This document shows, one piece after another, positions 1 to 5,014 of a stretch of DNA of 5,014 nucleotides (within the stretch, counting starts at the first letter, position 1; every line of letters begins with the position of its first letter). The translations under genes and the position numbers were made by a program. Origin of the DNA: Clostridia bacterium (lineage in GTDB: Bacteria > Bacillota_A > Clostridia > Lachnospirales > Cellulosilyticaceae). Where the stretch lies: positions 1-5,014 of the forward strand of contig JARBTY010000219.1 in the NCBI GenBank assembly GCA_029239935.1, read 5' to 3'. The notes under the pieces are model-generated. The model was given only the letters and a program-made list of their open reading frames with translations. It made no database searches and was not told the DNA's origin.

Positions 1-23
1 GTCTTAGCGTAAGGGGGATGGCC

Positions 24-167
24 ATGGAGGAGCTTTTGGGTCAGGTAGGTAATGTGGGTTTTCCGATTGCTTTGTCTATCTACCTTTTGGTTAGACTAGA
101 AGGCAAAATGGAGCAGCTTACCATCAGCATACAAAAACTCACAGCTGTACTTGATAAAAACGCATAG
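24..167 (+). CDS. YvrJ family membrane miniprotein
   Basis: This is a complete 47-residue ORF, too short for most ORF callers. It opens with MEELLGQVGNVGFPIALSIY, a pattern I recognise as the YvrJ family: a short acidic N-terminus, an N-x-G-F-P motif at residues 10-14, one membrane segment at about 11-23, then an amphipathic charged helix (LEGKMEQL, about 25-45). The function of the family is not known; its size and layout resemble BhlA/UviB holin-like peptides. An in-frame ATG also occurs at 18, but the GGGGG at 13-17 touches it, whereas it sits 6 bases before the ATG at 24, so I chose 24. From memory, YvrJ genes in Firmicutes often end small operons with DUF1659 and DUF2922 genes. The first bases here (GTC TTA GCG TAA) could be the end of such an upstream gene, but this cannot be verified. 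A terminator follows 13 bases after the stop. Confidence 0.85.
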   Translation: MEELLGQVGNVGFPIALSIYLLVRLEGKMEQLTISIQKLTAVLDKNA

Positions 168-180
168 GAAAAATGAAATG

Positions 181-213
181 GGGTGCACTTTTAAGAGGTG
201 TACCCTGTTTTTA
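181..213 (+). terminator. Rho-independent terminator after the YvrJ gene
   Basis: A 10-bp stem pairs 181-190 (GGGTGCACTT) with 196-205 (AGGTGTACCC), including two G-T wobbles, around the 5-base loop TTAAG. It is followed by TGTTTTTAA. The hairpin lies just downstream of the YvrJ stop codon, so it should end that transcription unit and insulate it from the SLH gene. Confidence 0.85.
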
Positions 214-261
214 ATGTTTTCGTAATAAAATTGTAAGGAATAGAGGTAACATTATATGGAA

Positions 262-295
262 TTTTAGTTGTGTTTTATCCAGTTTTATCATAAAA
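262..295. repeat. Phased TTTTA tracts and AT-rich palindrome (possible operator)
   Basis: TTTTA occurs at 262-266, 273-277 and 283-287, that is, at 11- and 10-base spacing, about one helical turn. Two of these tracts lie within an exact direct repeat GTTTTATC (272-279 and 282-289). The second runs into the perfect palindrome TTTTAT-C-ATAAAA (283-295), which overlaps the candidate -10 box. This arrangement suits intrinsic DNA bending or binding of a dimeric or tandem-binding regulator. No regulator can be named from the sequence; the repeat period does not match a WalR box well. Confidence 0.4.
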
Positions 296-296
296 T
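268..296 (+). promoter_or_regulatory. Candidate SigA-type promoter for the SLH gene
   Basis: The -35-like TTGTGT (268-273) is separated by 17 bases from the -10-like TAAAAT (291-296). The -10 differs from TATAAT at one position; the -35 matches only its first three bases, so activation or the upstream T-tracts may matter. Transcription would start near 303, leaving a leader of about 50 bases. The region is AT-rich, so chance matches are likely and the call is tentative. Confidence 0.35.
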
Positions 297-336
297 AGTT
301 ATATGATGGACAAGGTGTAGATATCAAAAGATAAAT

Positions 337-345
337 AAGGAGGGG
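337..345 (+). promoter_or_regulatory. Strong ribosome binding site of the SLH gene
   Basis: AAGGAGGGG is a near-perfect anti-16S complement, ending 9 bases before the ATG at 355. It fixes this start, which also places a proper signal peptide at the N-terminus. Its strength suggests high expression, as expected for an envelope protein. Confidence 0.85.
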
Positions 346-354
346 TTAGACATA

Positions 355-2349
355 ATGAAGATAAAGAAGATCGGCAGAGTCATTGTCCTGCTGGGTGTAA
401 TCGTTTTACATACAGTTAGTACCTTAGCGGCTACATTTAAGGATGTACCAACAGCTCACTGGGCATACAAGGTTGTAGATGATATGCAGCAAAGAGGGAT
501 AATGCTCTCCAGCAGCAGCGGAGAATTCTTTCCAAATAACAAGATGAACTATTTCGAGATTACAGATGTTCTGGCAAAAGCCACAGGTTATGTGGATGTC
601 AGTGCCAGCCAAAATATAGATGAGACTTTCAAACAACAAATTATCAATAATTATGAAGCACAAAAAGCGACCCTTGCAAGTGCTGCATTAAAGTTTACGA
701 CTTGGGATAAGCGTTATGATCAGCAGATTGCCTATCTTTTAGGCAGAGGGTATTTGAAAAAAGAAGAAATGGATAAATTCATCATTAAGACAGCGGCAGG
801 GAAGGAGACTAAAAAGATTATCAATAAGCAGGAAATGGCAGTATTTGTAGTAAGGCTTTTGGGCAAAGAAGAAACAGCTAAAGCCGGTTATAAAAACAGC
901 GGATTTGCAGATGAAAATCTTATTTTAGAGACCAACAAGCCTTATGTGGCTTATCTTAAAGCATTGGCACTGATTAACGGAGATAACAAAGGTTTATTTA
1001 ATCCAAACGCAGAGATTACAAAGGCTTTTTGTGCCAAGATGGTAAGTGATGCACTGACTTATAAAGAAAACCTTGCTAAGGGCAGTGTGGGCACAGAAAC
1101 AGGCCAGGCGACACAAGCCGGAGACCTTGTAACTGTTAAAAAGATCATTCCAAAAGGCCAAACAGAATATTACATATTATTAGAAAAAGGTGGCAACACA
1201 TCTTTTTATACGATTAAAAATACCACAAAGGTAAAAGATAAAGCAGGTAGTGAAGTAGCCATCACCAGTATTCCTTTAGAGACTAAAGCGGCTGCAGTTA
1301 TTACACTTCAGAACAGTACAGAGTACATAACAAGTATGATTTTACAAACAGGTACAACTGGGACTGGGACCGGAACTGGAACCGGAACTGGAACTGGAAC
1401 CAATACTTCTAGTACAATAGTGAGCGGAACGATAGAAAGAATCGGCGCCAATAATACCCTTACGATTTTATCATCAGGGGATACAAGTAAAACGTATCTT
1501 GTAGAGGATAACTGTGTGATCACCCTTGATGGGATAACGGCAAAGCTTGAAGAGCTAAGAACTGATGACACCGTGAGTGCAACTGTCAAGGAGAACACCA
1601 TTACAAAGTTAGTTGTAACAAAAGGCAATACTCAAACAGGAAATAATGCGAGTCTTGCAGATGGTGAAGTAACAGCAAAAGGCATTAAAACAGAAGGGTA
1701 TGTACTTACCATCAAATCAGGTACAAAGGTTTCAGATATTGTGCTGGATGATAAAGTAGATATTGAAAGAAATAATAAAAGTGCAGAAATCGAAGATATT
1801 AGAATAGGTGATAAAGTTAAAGTCGTTAAGCAAAATGGAACTATTGAAGAGCTTATCGTAACTGGCACCAAGTCAAGTATCATAGGGGAAGTAAAATCTA
1901 TTTATATTGGAGCCATACCGCAGATTACCTTAAAAACCAAAAATGGAACAGAGACTTTTGTTATTAATCAGGATACAGATATCTATGATAATAATGAAAG
2001 AGACAGTGCAGTGCTAAGAGACCTGCGTTTAGGTCAAGAAGTTGAGGTGCTGATAGACAGCAAAGAAGTAGTATCTTTAACCATTCAAAGAACGACAACA
2101 ACGATAACTTATAAGGGTGTTATAAAAGATATAGGACGCGGCACAGAGTACGTAGATGTGCTGGTGGACTATGATGCATTATCAGAGAGCAGTAAGGTGA
2201 TGAAAAGAGTAAAGACCCCGCTTGAAGTAGCAATAGAATTAAACGGCAAAAAAGAACATAGAAGTGCATTAGATAAGGGCATGGAGGTCGTTATAAGTTA
2301 TCAATATCTAGAGGATGCTATCCCAGAAAAAATCCTAATAATCAAATAA
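355..2349 (+). CDS. Secreted SLH-domain protein with beta-rich C-terminal repeats
   Basis: This 664-residue protein is predicted to be exported and held on the cell wall. Residues 1-25 form a signal peptide (KIKK, a hydrophobic core at 9-18, likely cleavage after STLA). Three SLH-like modules follow: about 26-78 (FKDVPTAHWAY, the best match), about 114-172 (divergent) and about 182-236 (SGFADE, LFNPNAEITKAF). SLH modules bind secondary cell-wall polymers. Their usual T-R-A-E motif is degenerate in all three: MNYFE, INKQE and ITKAF. Residues 258-331 form a beta-rich module, followed by a Thr-Gly linker (about 332-349). Four diverged repeats then start with G-x-(V/I)-like strands at about 358, 437, 511 and 588, each with a late (D/G)-x-V-type strand and an ending like LVVTK, LIVTG or LTIQR. 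They resemble DUF5666/OB-like beta domains, but that is inference. No catalytic motif is visible, so a structural or ligand-binding surface role is most likely. It appears to be monocistronic, lying between two terminators. Confidence 0.88.
   Translation: MKIKKIGRVIVLLGVIVLHTVSTLAATFKDVPTAHWAYKVVDDMQQRGIMLSSSSGEFFPNNKMNYFEITDVLAKATGYVDVSASQNIDETFKQQIINNYEAQKATLASAALKFTTWDKRYDQQIAYLLGRGYLKKEEMDKFIIKTAAGKETKKIINKQEMAVFVVRLLGKEETAKAGYKNSGFADENLILETNKPYVAYLKALALINGDNKGLFNPNAEITKAFCAKMVSDALTYKENLAKGSVGTETGQATQAGDLVTVKKIIPKGQTEYYILLEKGGNTSFYTIKNTTKVKDKAGSEVAITSIPLETKAAAVITLQNSTEYITSMILQTGTTGTGTGTGTGTGTGTNTSSTIVSGTIERIGANNTLTILSSGDTSKTYLVEDNCVITLDGITAKLEELRTDDTVSATVKENTITKLVVTKGNTQTGNNASLADGEVTAKGIKTEGYVLTIKSGTKVSDIVLDDKVDIERNNKSAEIEDIRIGDKVKVVKQNGTIEELIVTGTKSSIIGEVKSIYIGAIPQITLKTKNGTETFVINQDTDIYDNNERDSAVLRDLRLGQEVEVLIDSKEVVSLTIQRTTTTITYKGVIKDIGRGTEYVDVLVDYDALSESSKVMKRVKTPLEVAIELNGKKEHRSALDKGMEVVISYQYLEDAIPEKILIIK
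1357..1401 (+). repeat. Hexanucleotide tandem repeat encoding a Thr-Gly linker
   Basis: About 7.5 copies of a 6-base unit (ACTGGG, ACCGGA, ACTGGA variants) encode alternating Thr and Gly at residues 335-349. The linker separates the SLH half plus first beta module from the four C-terminal repeats. Gain or loss of whole units would change linker length without shifting frame. The alternation of ACT/ACC and GGG/GGA suggests 12-base duplications as well. The Thr residues could be O-glycosylated, though nothing here shows it. Confidence 0.85.
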
Positions 2350-2368
2350 CTCATAGCACAAAAGAGAA

Positions 2369-2403
2369 GGGGGGGCATACAATCATGTCGCCCCATCCTT
2401 TTT
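2369..2403 (+). terminator. Rho-independent terminator after the SLH gene
   Basis: A stem pairs GGGG (2369-2372) with CCCC (2391-2394) and GGCAT (2374-2378) with ATGTC (2385-2389), with one G-G mismatch between them and the 6-base loop ACAATC. TTTTT lies at 2399-2403, four bases past the stem. The mismatch and gap make it less ideal than the first terminator, so some readthrough into the next operon is possible. The A-rich run upstream could partly pair with the T-tract. Confidence 0.7.
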
Positions 2404-2441
2404 AATACAGGTAAAAAGAGATTGTAGCATATAGTCAGCAT

Positions 2442-2450
2442 GGGAAGGAA
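2442..2450 (+). promoter_or_regulatory. Ribosome binding site deciding the start of the LysM gene
   Basis: GGGAAGGAA ends 7 bases before the ATG at 2458. The upstream in-frame ATG at 2440 has no purine-rich site before it and would put this site inside the coding region. I therefore take 2458 as the start. Confidence 0.7.
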
Positions 2451-2457
2451 TGTCAGG

Positions 2458-3282
2458 ATGAAGCAAAACAAGAGTAGTCAAAAGGTTATCAAGTTAAAAG
2501 GCGCAGGAAGAAAAGGTAAAACGGCAAGGCTGGATAATAAAATAATCGGTATAGCACTGGTGGCGGCAGTGGCGATAGGCGGATTCTTAGGTTTTAGACC
2601 CAATGCTTATCAGATTATAATCGCTGAAAAGGTGGTAGGTGCTGTTAAGGATGAAAAGATAGTAGAGGCAGCTAGGGACACGGTAAAGGCTCAGCTGGAG
2701 GGTACATATAAGGCAGAAATCAAGTTTGAGGATGAAATAGAGCTGAGAAAGTACCATGCTAAAAAAAGAGATTATATTGATCCGACTTATTTAGTGACGT
2801 ATATCAGAAAAAACATGAATGTATTGATTGCATTTAAGGAAATATATGTAGAAGGAAAGCCAGTAGGCATTGTAGCCTCAGATGAAGAGGTAGAGGTGCT
2901 GAAAGCAGCTTTGAAAAAAGAGTATTATGGCAATAAAGAAGTGGAGGTAGACTTTGGGAAGAAGGTGGAGATTAAGCCTGTTTTTGCCAAAGAAAGTGAC
3001 CTGATTAACATGGAGACTTTAGTTGAAAAATGCGCTGTAACAACCCCAAAGATAGTAGAGTATGAGGTGAAAGCTGGAGACAGTCTATGGGGGATCGCTG
3101 ATCAATTAGGGGTGTCTGCAGAAAATATTAAAAAAGAAAATCCAGGGTTTACGGACACAACGGTTTTAAGAATAGGAGATATGCTAAAAGCTAAAATAAA
3201 TGAGCCAATGCTGTCATTGGTGGTGACTAAGGATCTCACTGCTGAAGAGGAGACGGCAGGTGAAGGTGAAAAGGAGCAGTAG
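2458..3282 (+). CDS. Membrane-anchored LysM protein, lacking G5 and M23 domains
   Basis: From the ATG at 2458 this is a 274-residue protein; the in-frame ATG at 2440 would add six residues but lacks a ribosome binding site. Residues 1-28 are Lys/Arg-rich and cytoplasmic, 29-47 form an uncleaved membrane anchor, and the rest should face the wall. Two related modules follow: about 49-118 (AEKVVGAVKDEKIVEAA) and about 126-195 (VEGKPVGIVASDEEVEVLKA). A LysM domain at about 200-246 has the typical Y-x-V-x-x-G-D-S-L-W-x-I-A and N-P-G motifs and should bind N-acetylglucosamine-containing glycan. This matches the N-terminal part of clostridial LysM-G5-M23 endopeptidases as I recall them, but the protein ends in an acidic tail (AEEETAGEGEKEQ) where G5 would start. 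No HxxxD or HxH zinc motif of M23 is present, so it should not cut peptidoglycan. It overlaps the ribosome binding site of the response regulator gene, which starts one base after its stop. A wall-sensing or scaffolding role next to the kinase is inference. Confidence 0.82.
   Translation: MKQNKSSQKVIKLKGAGRKGKTARLDNKIIGIALVAAVAIGGFLGFRPNAYQIIIAEKVVGAVKDEKIVEAARDTVKAQLEGTYKAEIKFEDEIELRKYHAKKRDYIDPTYLVTYIRKNMNVLIAFKEIYVEGKPVGIVASDEEVEVLKAALKKEYYGNKEVEVDFGKKVEIKPVFAKESDLINMETLVEKCAVTTPKIVEYEVKAGDSLWGIADQLGVSAENIKKENPGFTDTTVLRIGDMLKAKINEPMLSLVVTKDLTAEEETAGEGEKEQ
3271..3276 (+). promoter_or_regulatory. Ribosome binding site of walR inside the LysM gene
   Basis: AAGGAG lies within the last codons of the LysM gene, 7 bases before the ATG at 3284. 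It selects that ATG over an in-frame GTG at 3260 and implies translational coupling between the two genes. Confidence 0.85.
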
Positions 3283-3283
3283 A

Positions 3284-3976
3284 ATGCAAAAAATAGCGAT
3301 TATAGAAGATGAAAAAGCGATATCAGATATTTTAAAATACAATCTAGAAAAAGAGGGGTATATCGTTTATACAGCTTATGATGGCGAGGCAGGTATAGAA
3401 GTGGTTAACCGGGAAAACCCAGATCTTATTATGCTAGATATTATGATGCCGAAGCTTGACGGCTTTGAAGTCTGCAGAACGGTGAGGCAGACTAAAAGTA
3501 CACCTATTATCATGCTTACGGCAAGAGCCGAAGAGATTGATAAGGTGTTGGGTTTGGAGCTTGGAGCAGATGATTATATTACAAAGCCTTTTGGTATGAG
3601 AGAGCTGATCGCAAGAGTCAAAGCGAACCTTAGAAGGGTTACGGCAGCTATTCCAAAAGAGACAACAGATCCAGCAAATGTGTTAGAAGAAAATGCTTTG
3701 ATGATGGATTTATCAAAATATGAGGTCTCTAAAAGAGGAGAGGTTATAGAGCTTACTTTAAGAGAATTCGAGTTGCTTAAATTTTTGTGGCTTGAAAAAG
3801 GTAAAGTCTTTTCGAGAGAGCATTTGCTTGAAAAGGTATGGGGTTATGAGTATTATGGTGATGTAAGAACAGTGGATGTTACTGTTAGGAGACTTAGAGA
3901 AAAAATAGAAGATGATGCGTCGAAGGCAGCTTATGTGCTTACAAAAAGAGGGGTAGGATACTACTTTAGAGGATAA
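3284..3976 (+). CDS. walR: WalR/YycF-like OmpR-family response regulator
   Basis: This is a 230-residue DNA-binding response regulator, full length for the family. The receiver domain (about 2-117) has the acidic pocket E8-D9, phosphoacceptor D52 in LDIMMPKLDG, T79 in MLTAR and K101 in YITKPF. A winged-helix domain (about 135-230) carries LTLREFELLKFL, the WGYEYYGDVRTVDVTVRRLR recognition region and a C-terminal TKRGVGYYF wing. The stretches KYNLEKEGY, EIDKVLGLELGADDY, DVRTVDVTVRRLREKIED and RGVGYY match WalR of Bacillus almost word for word, better than PhoP or other paralogues as I recall them. T100 aligns with the Thr reported to be phosphorylated by the PASTA kinase PrkC in B. subtilis WalR. 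The start at 3284 is preferred; a GTG at 3260 would add eight residues not found in the family. WalR usually controls autolysin and cell-wall genes. The adjacent kinase starts five bases past the stop. The symbol rests on similarity by eye; a phoP-like paralogue remains possible. Confidence 0.93.
   Translation: MQKIAIIEDEKAISDILKYNLEKEGYIVYTAYDGEAGIEVVNRENPDLIMLDIMMPKLDGFEVCRTVRQTKSTPIIMLTARAEEIDKVLGLELGADDYITKPFGMRELIARVKANLRRVTAAIPKETTDPANVLEENALMMDLSKYEVSKRGEVIELTLREFELLKFLWLEKGKVFSREHLLEKVWGYEYYGDVRTVDVTVRRLREKIEDDASKAAYVLTKRGVGYYFRG
3968..3973 (+). promoter_or_regulatory. Ribosome binding site of walK
   Basis: AGAGGA sits in the last codons of the response regulator gene, 8 bases before the ATG at 3982. 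It supports that ATG over the GTG at 3979 and couples the kinase to the regulator. Confidence 0.7.
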
Positions 3977-3981
3977 ACGTG

Positions 3982-5014
3982 ATGAGAACAAGTATACAGT
4001 TTAAGATTGTTATGATTTACCTATCCATCATATTTATGATTATGATGGTAAGCGGGACATTTATTGTATATAACATAGAACAAAGAGACTATAAAAATAT
4101 TCATATAAAGCTTGAAAAAAGGGCAGAGGCGCTGGCTGTGGCTTTGGACTGGCAAAATGGACTTGCCGGTTCAAAAGAAGATATTATAAGCAAAATGAGC
4201 GGCATAGATGATGCCAGCCATATTTACATTCTGGATTCAGAGGGGAAGGTGAATTTGGCGACCAGCTCTCAGTGGCTAGATGGAGAAACGGTCAAATCGG
4301 AGGTTGTCATCAGGGCCATCAGCACCAAAAAGCCAGCAACTGCTCAAATCAAACATTTTGTCAGCAGGAATACAGGGCCTGAATATACAGACCATGCACT
4401 GCCCATTATTGACCAGCAGACGGGAGAGATAACAGCTATTATCTATGTAGCTGCCAATGTCCAGGAGGTCTATGACAATATGATGGAGGTCATGAAAACT
4501 ATCGCCTCAGGCTCACTTATTGCGATGTTTATAACGGGTCTGTTTGGCATCGTTTTTTCTAAAATGATCACATCACCTATCAAGCAGCTTACAACAAATG
4601 CCAAAAGGTTTGCGGCTGGAGATTATATTAAGCGTATTCCCATTGAGTCCAATGACGAAATAGGTGAGTTAACCCAAAGCTTTAACTATATGGCGACGCA
4701 GCTGGGGAATACGATGGAGGCCATCACCAGTGAAAAAAATAAGCTCGAAAAGATTTTTGAGCATATGGCGGATGGGGTTATGGCCTTTGATAGAGAAGGG
4801 GTATTGATCCATGCGAACTCCGTGTGTTATGAGATGATTGGGGCTTTAAATATGAATCACCGTTTTGATTATATTTTTCCAAAGCTGGGAGTCACCTTGG
4901 CCTTTTCAAAACTGTTGCAGGAAAAGCAGTCCATCGTTAAAGAGGATATTTTTGAAATTAATAAGAGGTATTTGAATATGCATTTTGCCCCTTATGAAAA
5001 TGCCAAAGGAGAGG
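3982..5014 (+). CDS. walK: WalK-like sensor histidine kinase, 3' truncated by window
   Basis: The first 344 residues are present; the frame is open to the window edge. The visible order is a membrane segment at about 9-30, an extracytoplasmic sensor region at about 31-170 (IYILDSEGKV suggests a PAS/Cache-type fold), a second membrane segment at about 171-193, HAMP at about 194-246 (SPIKQLTTNAKRFAAGDY, NDEIGELTQSFN) and a cytoplasmic PAS domain from about 255 (EKIFEHMADGVMAFDREG). This TM-sensor-TM-HAMP-PAS order is that of WalK (YycG). The HisKA domain with the phosphorylated His and the HATPase domain would lie beyond the end. With the regulator five bases upstream, it is almost certainly the cognate kinase. 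H261 and D264 of HMAD fall where S. aureus WalK has its metal-binding His and Asp. The gene uses more C-ending codons (GCC, ATC) than its neighbours by eye, which may only reflect local composition. Downstream walH/walI-type genes cannot be assessed. Confidence 0.92.
   Translation, partial: MRTSIQFKIVMIYLSIIFMIMMVSGTFIVYNIEQRDYKNIHIKLEKRAEALAVALDWQNGLAGSKEDIISKMSGIDDASHIYILDSEGKVNLATSSQWLDGETVKSEVVIRAISTKKPATAQIKHFVSRNTGPEYTDHALPIIDQQTGEITAIIYVAANVQEVYDNMMEVMKTIASGSLIAMFITGLFGIVFSKMITSPIKQLTTNAKRFAAGDYIKRIPIESNDEIGELTQSFNYMATQLGNTMEAITSEKNKLEKIFEHMADGVMAFDREGVLIHANSVCYEMIGALNMNHRFDYIFPKLGVTLAFSKLLQEKQSIVKEDIFEINKRYLNMHFAPYENAKGE

Noticed and set aside
1..12. GTC TTA GCG TAA could be the last codons of an upstream gene.
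   Set aside because: Three codons and a stop are too few to support a gene call. It is plausible only because YvrJ genes are often preceded by a DUF2922 gene.
231..258. Second promoter-like pair TTGTAA (231-236) and TATATG (253-258), spacing 16.
   Set aside because: The -10 match is only 4 of 6 and its key last T is missing; the pair at 268-296 has a better -10 and spacing.
214..354. A WalR box (TGTWAH-N5-TGTWAH) upstream of the SLH gene.
   Set aside because: Only single half-site-like TGTAA is present (232-236) and no second half lies 11 bases away; the GTTTTATC repeats have a 10-base period and a different sequence.
424..663. Minus-strand ORF of 79 codons opposite the SLH gene.
   Set aside because: It lies wholly inside a well-supported gene, has no ribosome binding site or recognisable motif, and looks like a shadow frame.
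1308..1628. Minus-strand ORF of 106 codons with a Val-Pro repeat.
   Set aside because: The Val-Pro run is just the antisense reading of the Thr-Gly hexamer repeat; there is no independent support.
1632..1883. Minus-strand ORF of 83 codons opposite the SLH protein repeats.
   Set aside because: It is Ser/Leu/Ile-rich antisense of beta-rich coding sequence, without start signals or motifs.
2430..2435. TATAGT as a -10 box for the LysM-walRK operon.
   Set aside because: No acceptable -35 lies 16-18 bases upstream and there is no TG extension, and the start would fall in the ribosome binding site. The operon promoter may be elsewhere or depend on readthrough.
2440..2457. Upstream ATG start for the LysM protein.
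   Set aside because: It lacks a ribosome binding site, while GGGAAGGAA is well placed for the ATG at 2458.
3260..3283. GTG start for the response regulator.
   Set aside because: It would add eight residues before the conserved MQKIAIIEDE start, and AAGGAG at 3271-3276 is correctly placed for the ATG at 3284.
3758..3991. Minus-strand ORF of 77 codons opposite the end of walR.
   Set aside because: It overlaps the highly conserved DNA-binding domain of walR and has no family features.

Overview
The window looks like a chromosomal segment from a low-GC Gram-positive anaerobe, most likely a member of the Clostridia (Lachnospirales-like). This rests on AT-rich coding sequence, strong GGAGG-type ribosome binding sites, an S-layer-homology (SLH) protein, a YvrJ-family miniprotein and a WalR/WalK-type two-component system. 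All genes lie on the + strand. No tRNA, rRNA, CRISPR array, insertion sequence or phage structural gene is visible. The theme is the cell envelope.

Region 1 (1-213) holds a 47-residue YvrJ-family membrane miniprotein and a clear hairpin-plus-T-tract terminator. Region 2 (214-354) is a short intergenic stretch with a candidate promoter, helically phased TTTTA tracts, an AT-rich palindrome over the candidate -10 box, and a strong ribosome binding site. Region 3 (355-2349) is a 664-residue secreted protein. It has a signal peptide, three SLH-like modules, one beta-rich repeat, a Thr-Gly linker encoded by a hexanucleotide tandem repeat, and four more diverged beta-rich repeats of about 75 residues. 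A G-rich hairpin with a T-tract follows at 2369-2403.

Region 4 (2458-5014) is a tight operon. First is a single-pass membrane protein with two related extracytoplasmic modules and a C-terminal LysM domain. One base later comes an OmpR-family response regulator that closely resembles WalR (YycF). Five bases after that comes a WalK-like sensor histidine kinase, cut off by the window end inside its cytoplasmic PAS domain. WalRK-type systems control peptidoglycan hydrolase expression and cell-wall homeostasis. The first gene resembles the N-terminal half of clostridial LysM-G5-M23 endopeptidases but stops where the G5 domain would begin, so it has no catalytic domain. A plausible reading is that it is a wall-binding protein made together with the two-component system; whether it modulates the kinase is inference.

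The most notable points are this LysM protein without G5 or peptidase domains translationally coupled to walRK, the repeat architecture and degenerate SLH motifs of the 664-residue protein, and the repeat-rich promoter region in front of it. No wholly new system is evident. Family calls come from reading the sequence and from remembered family features, not from a database search.
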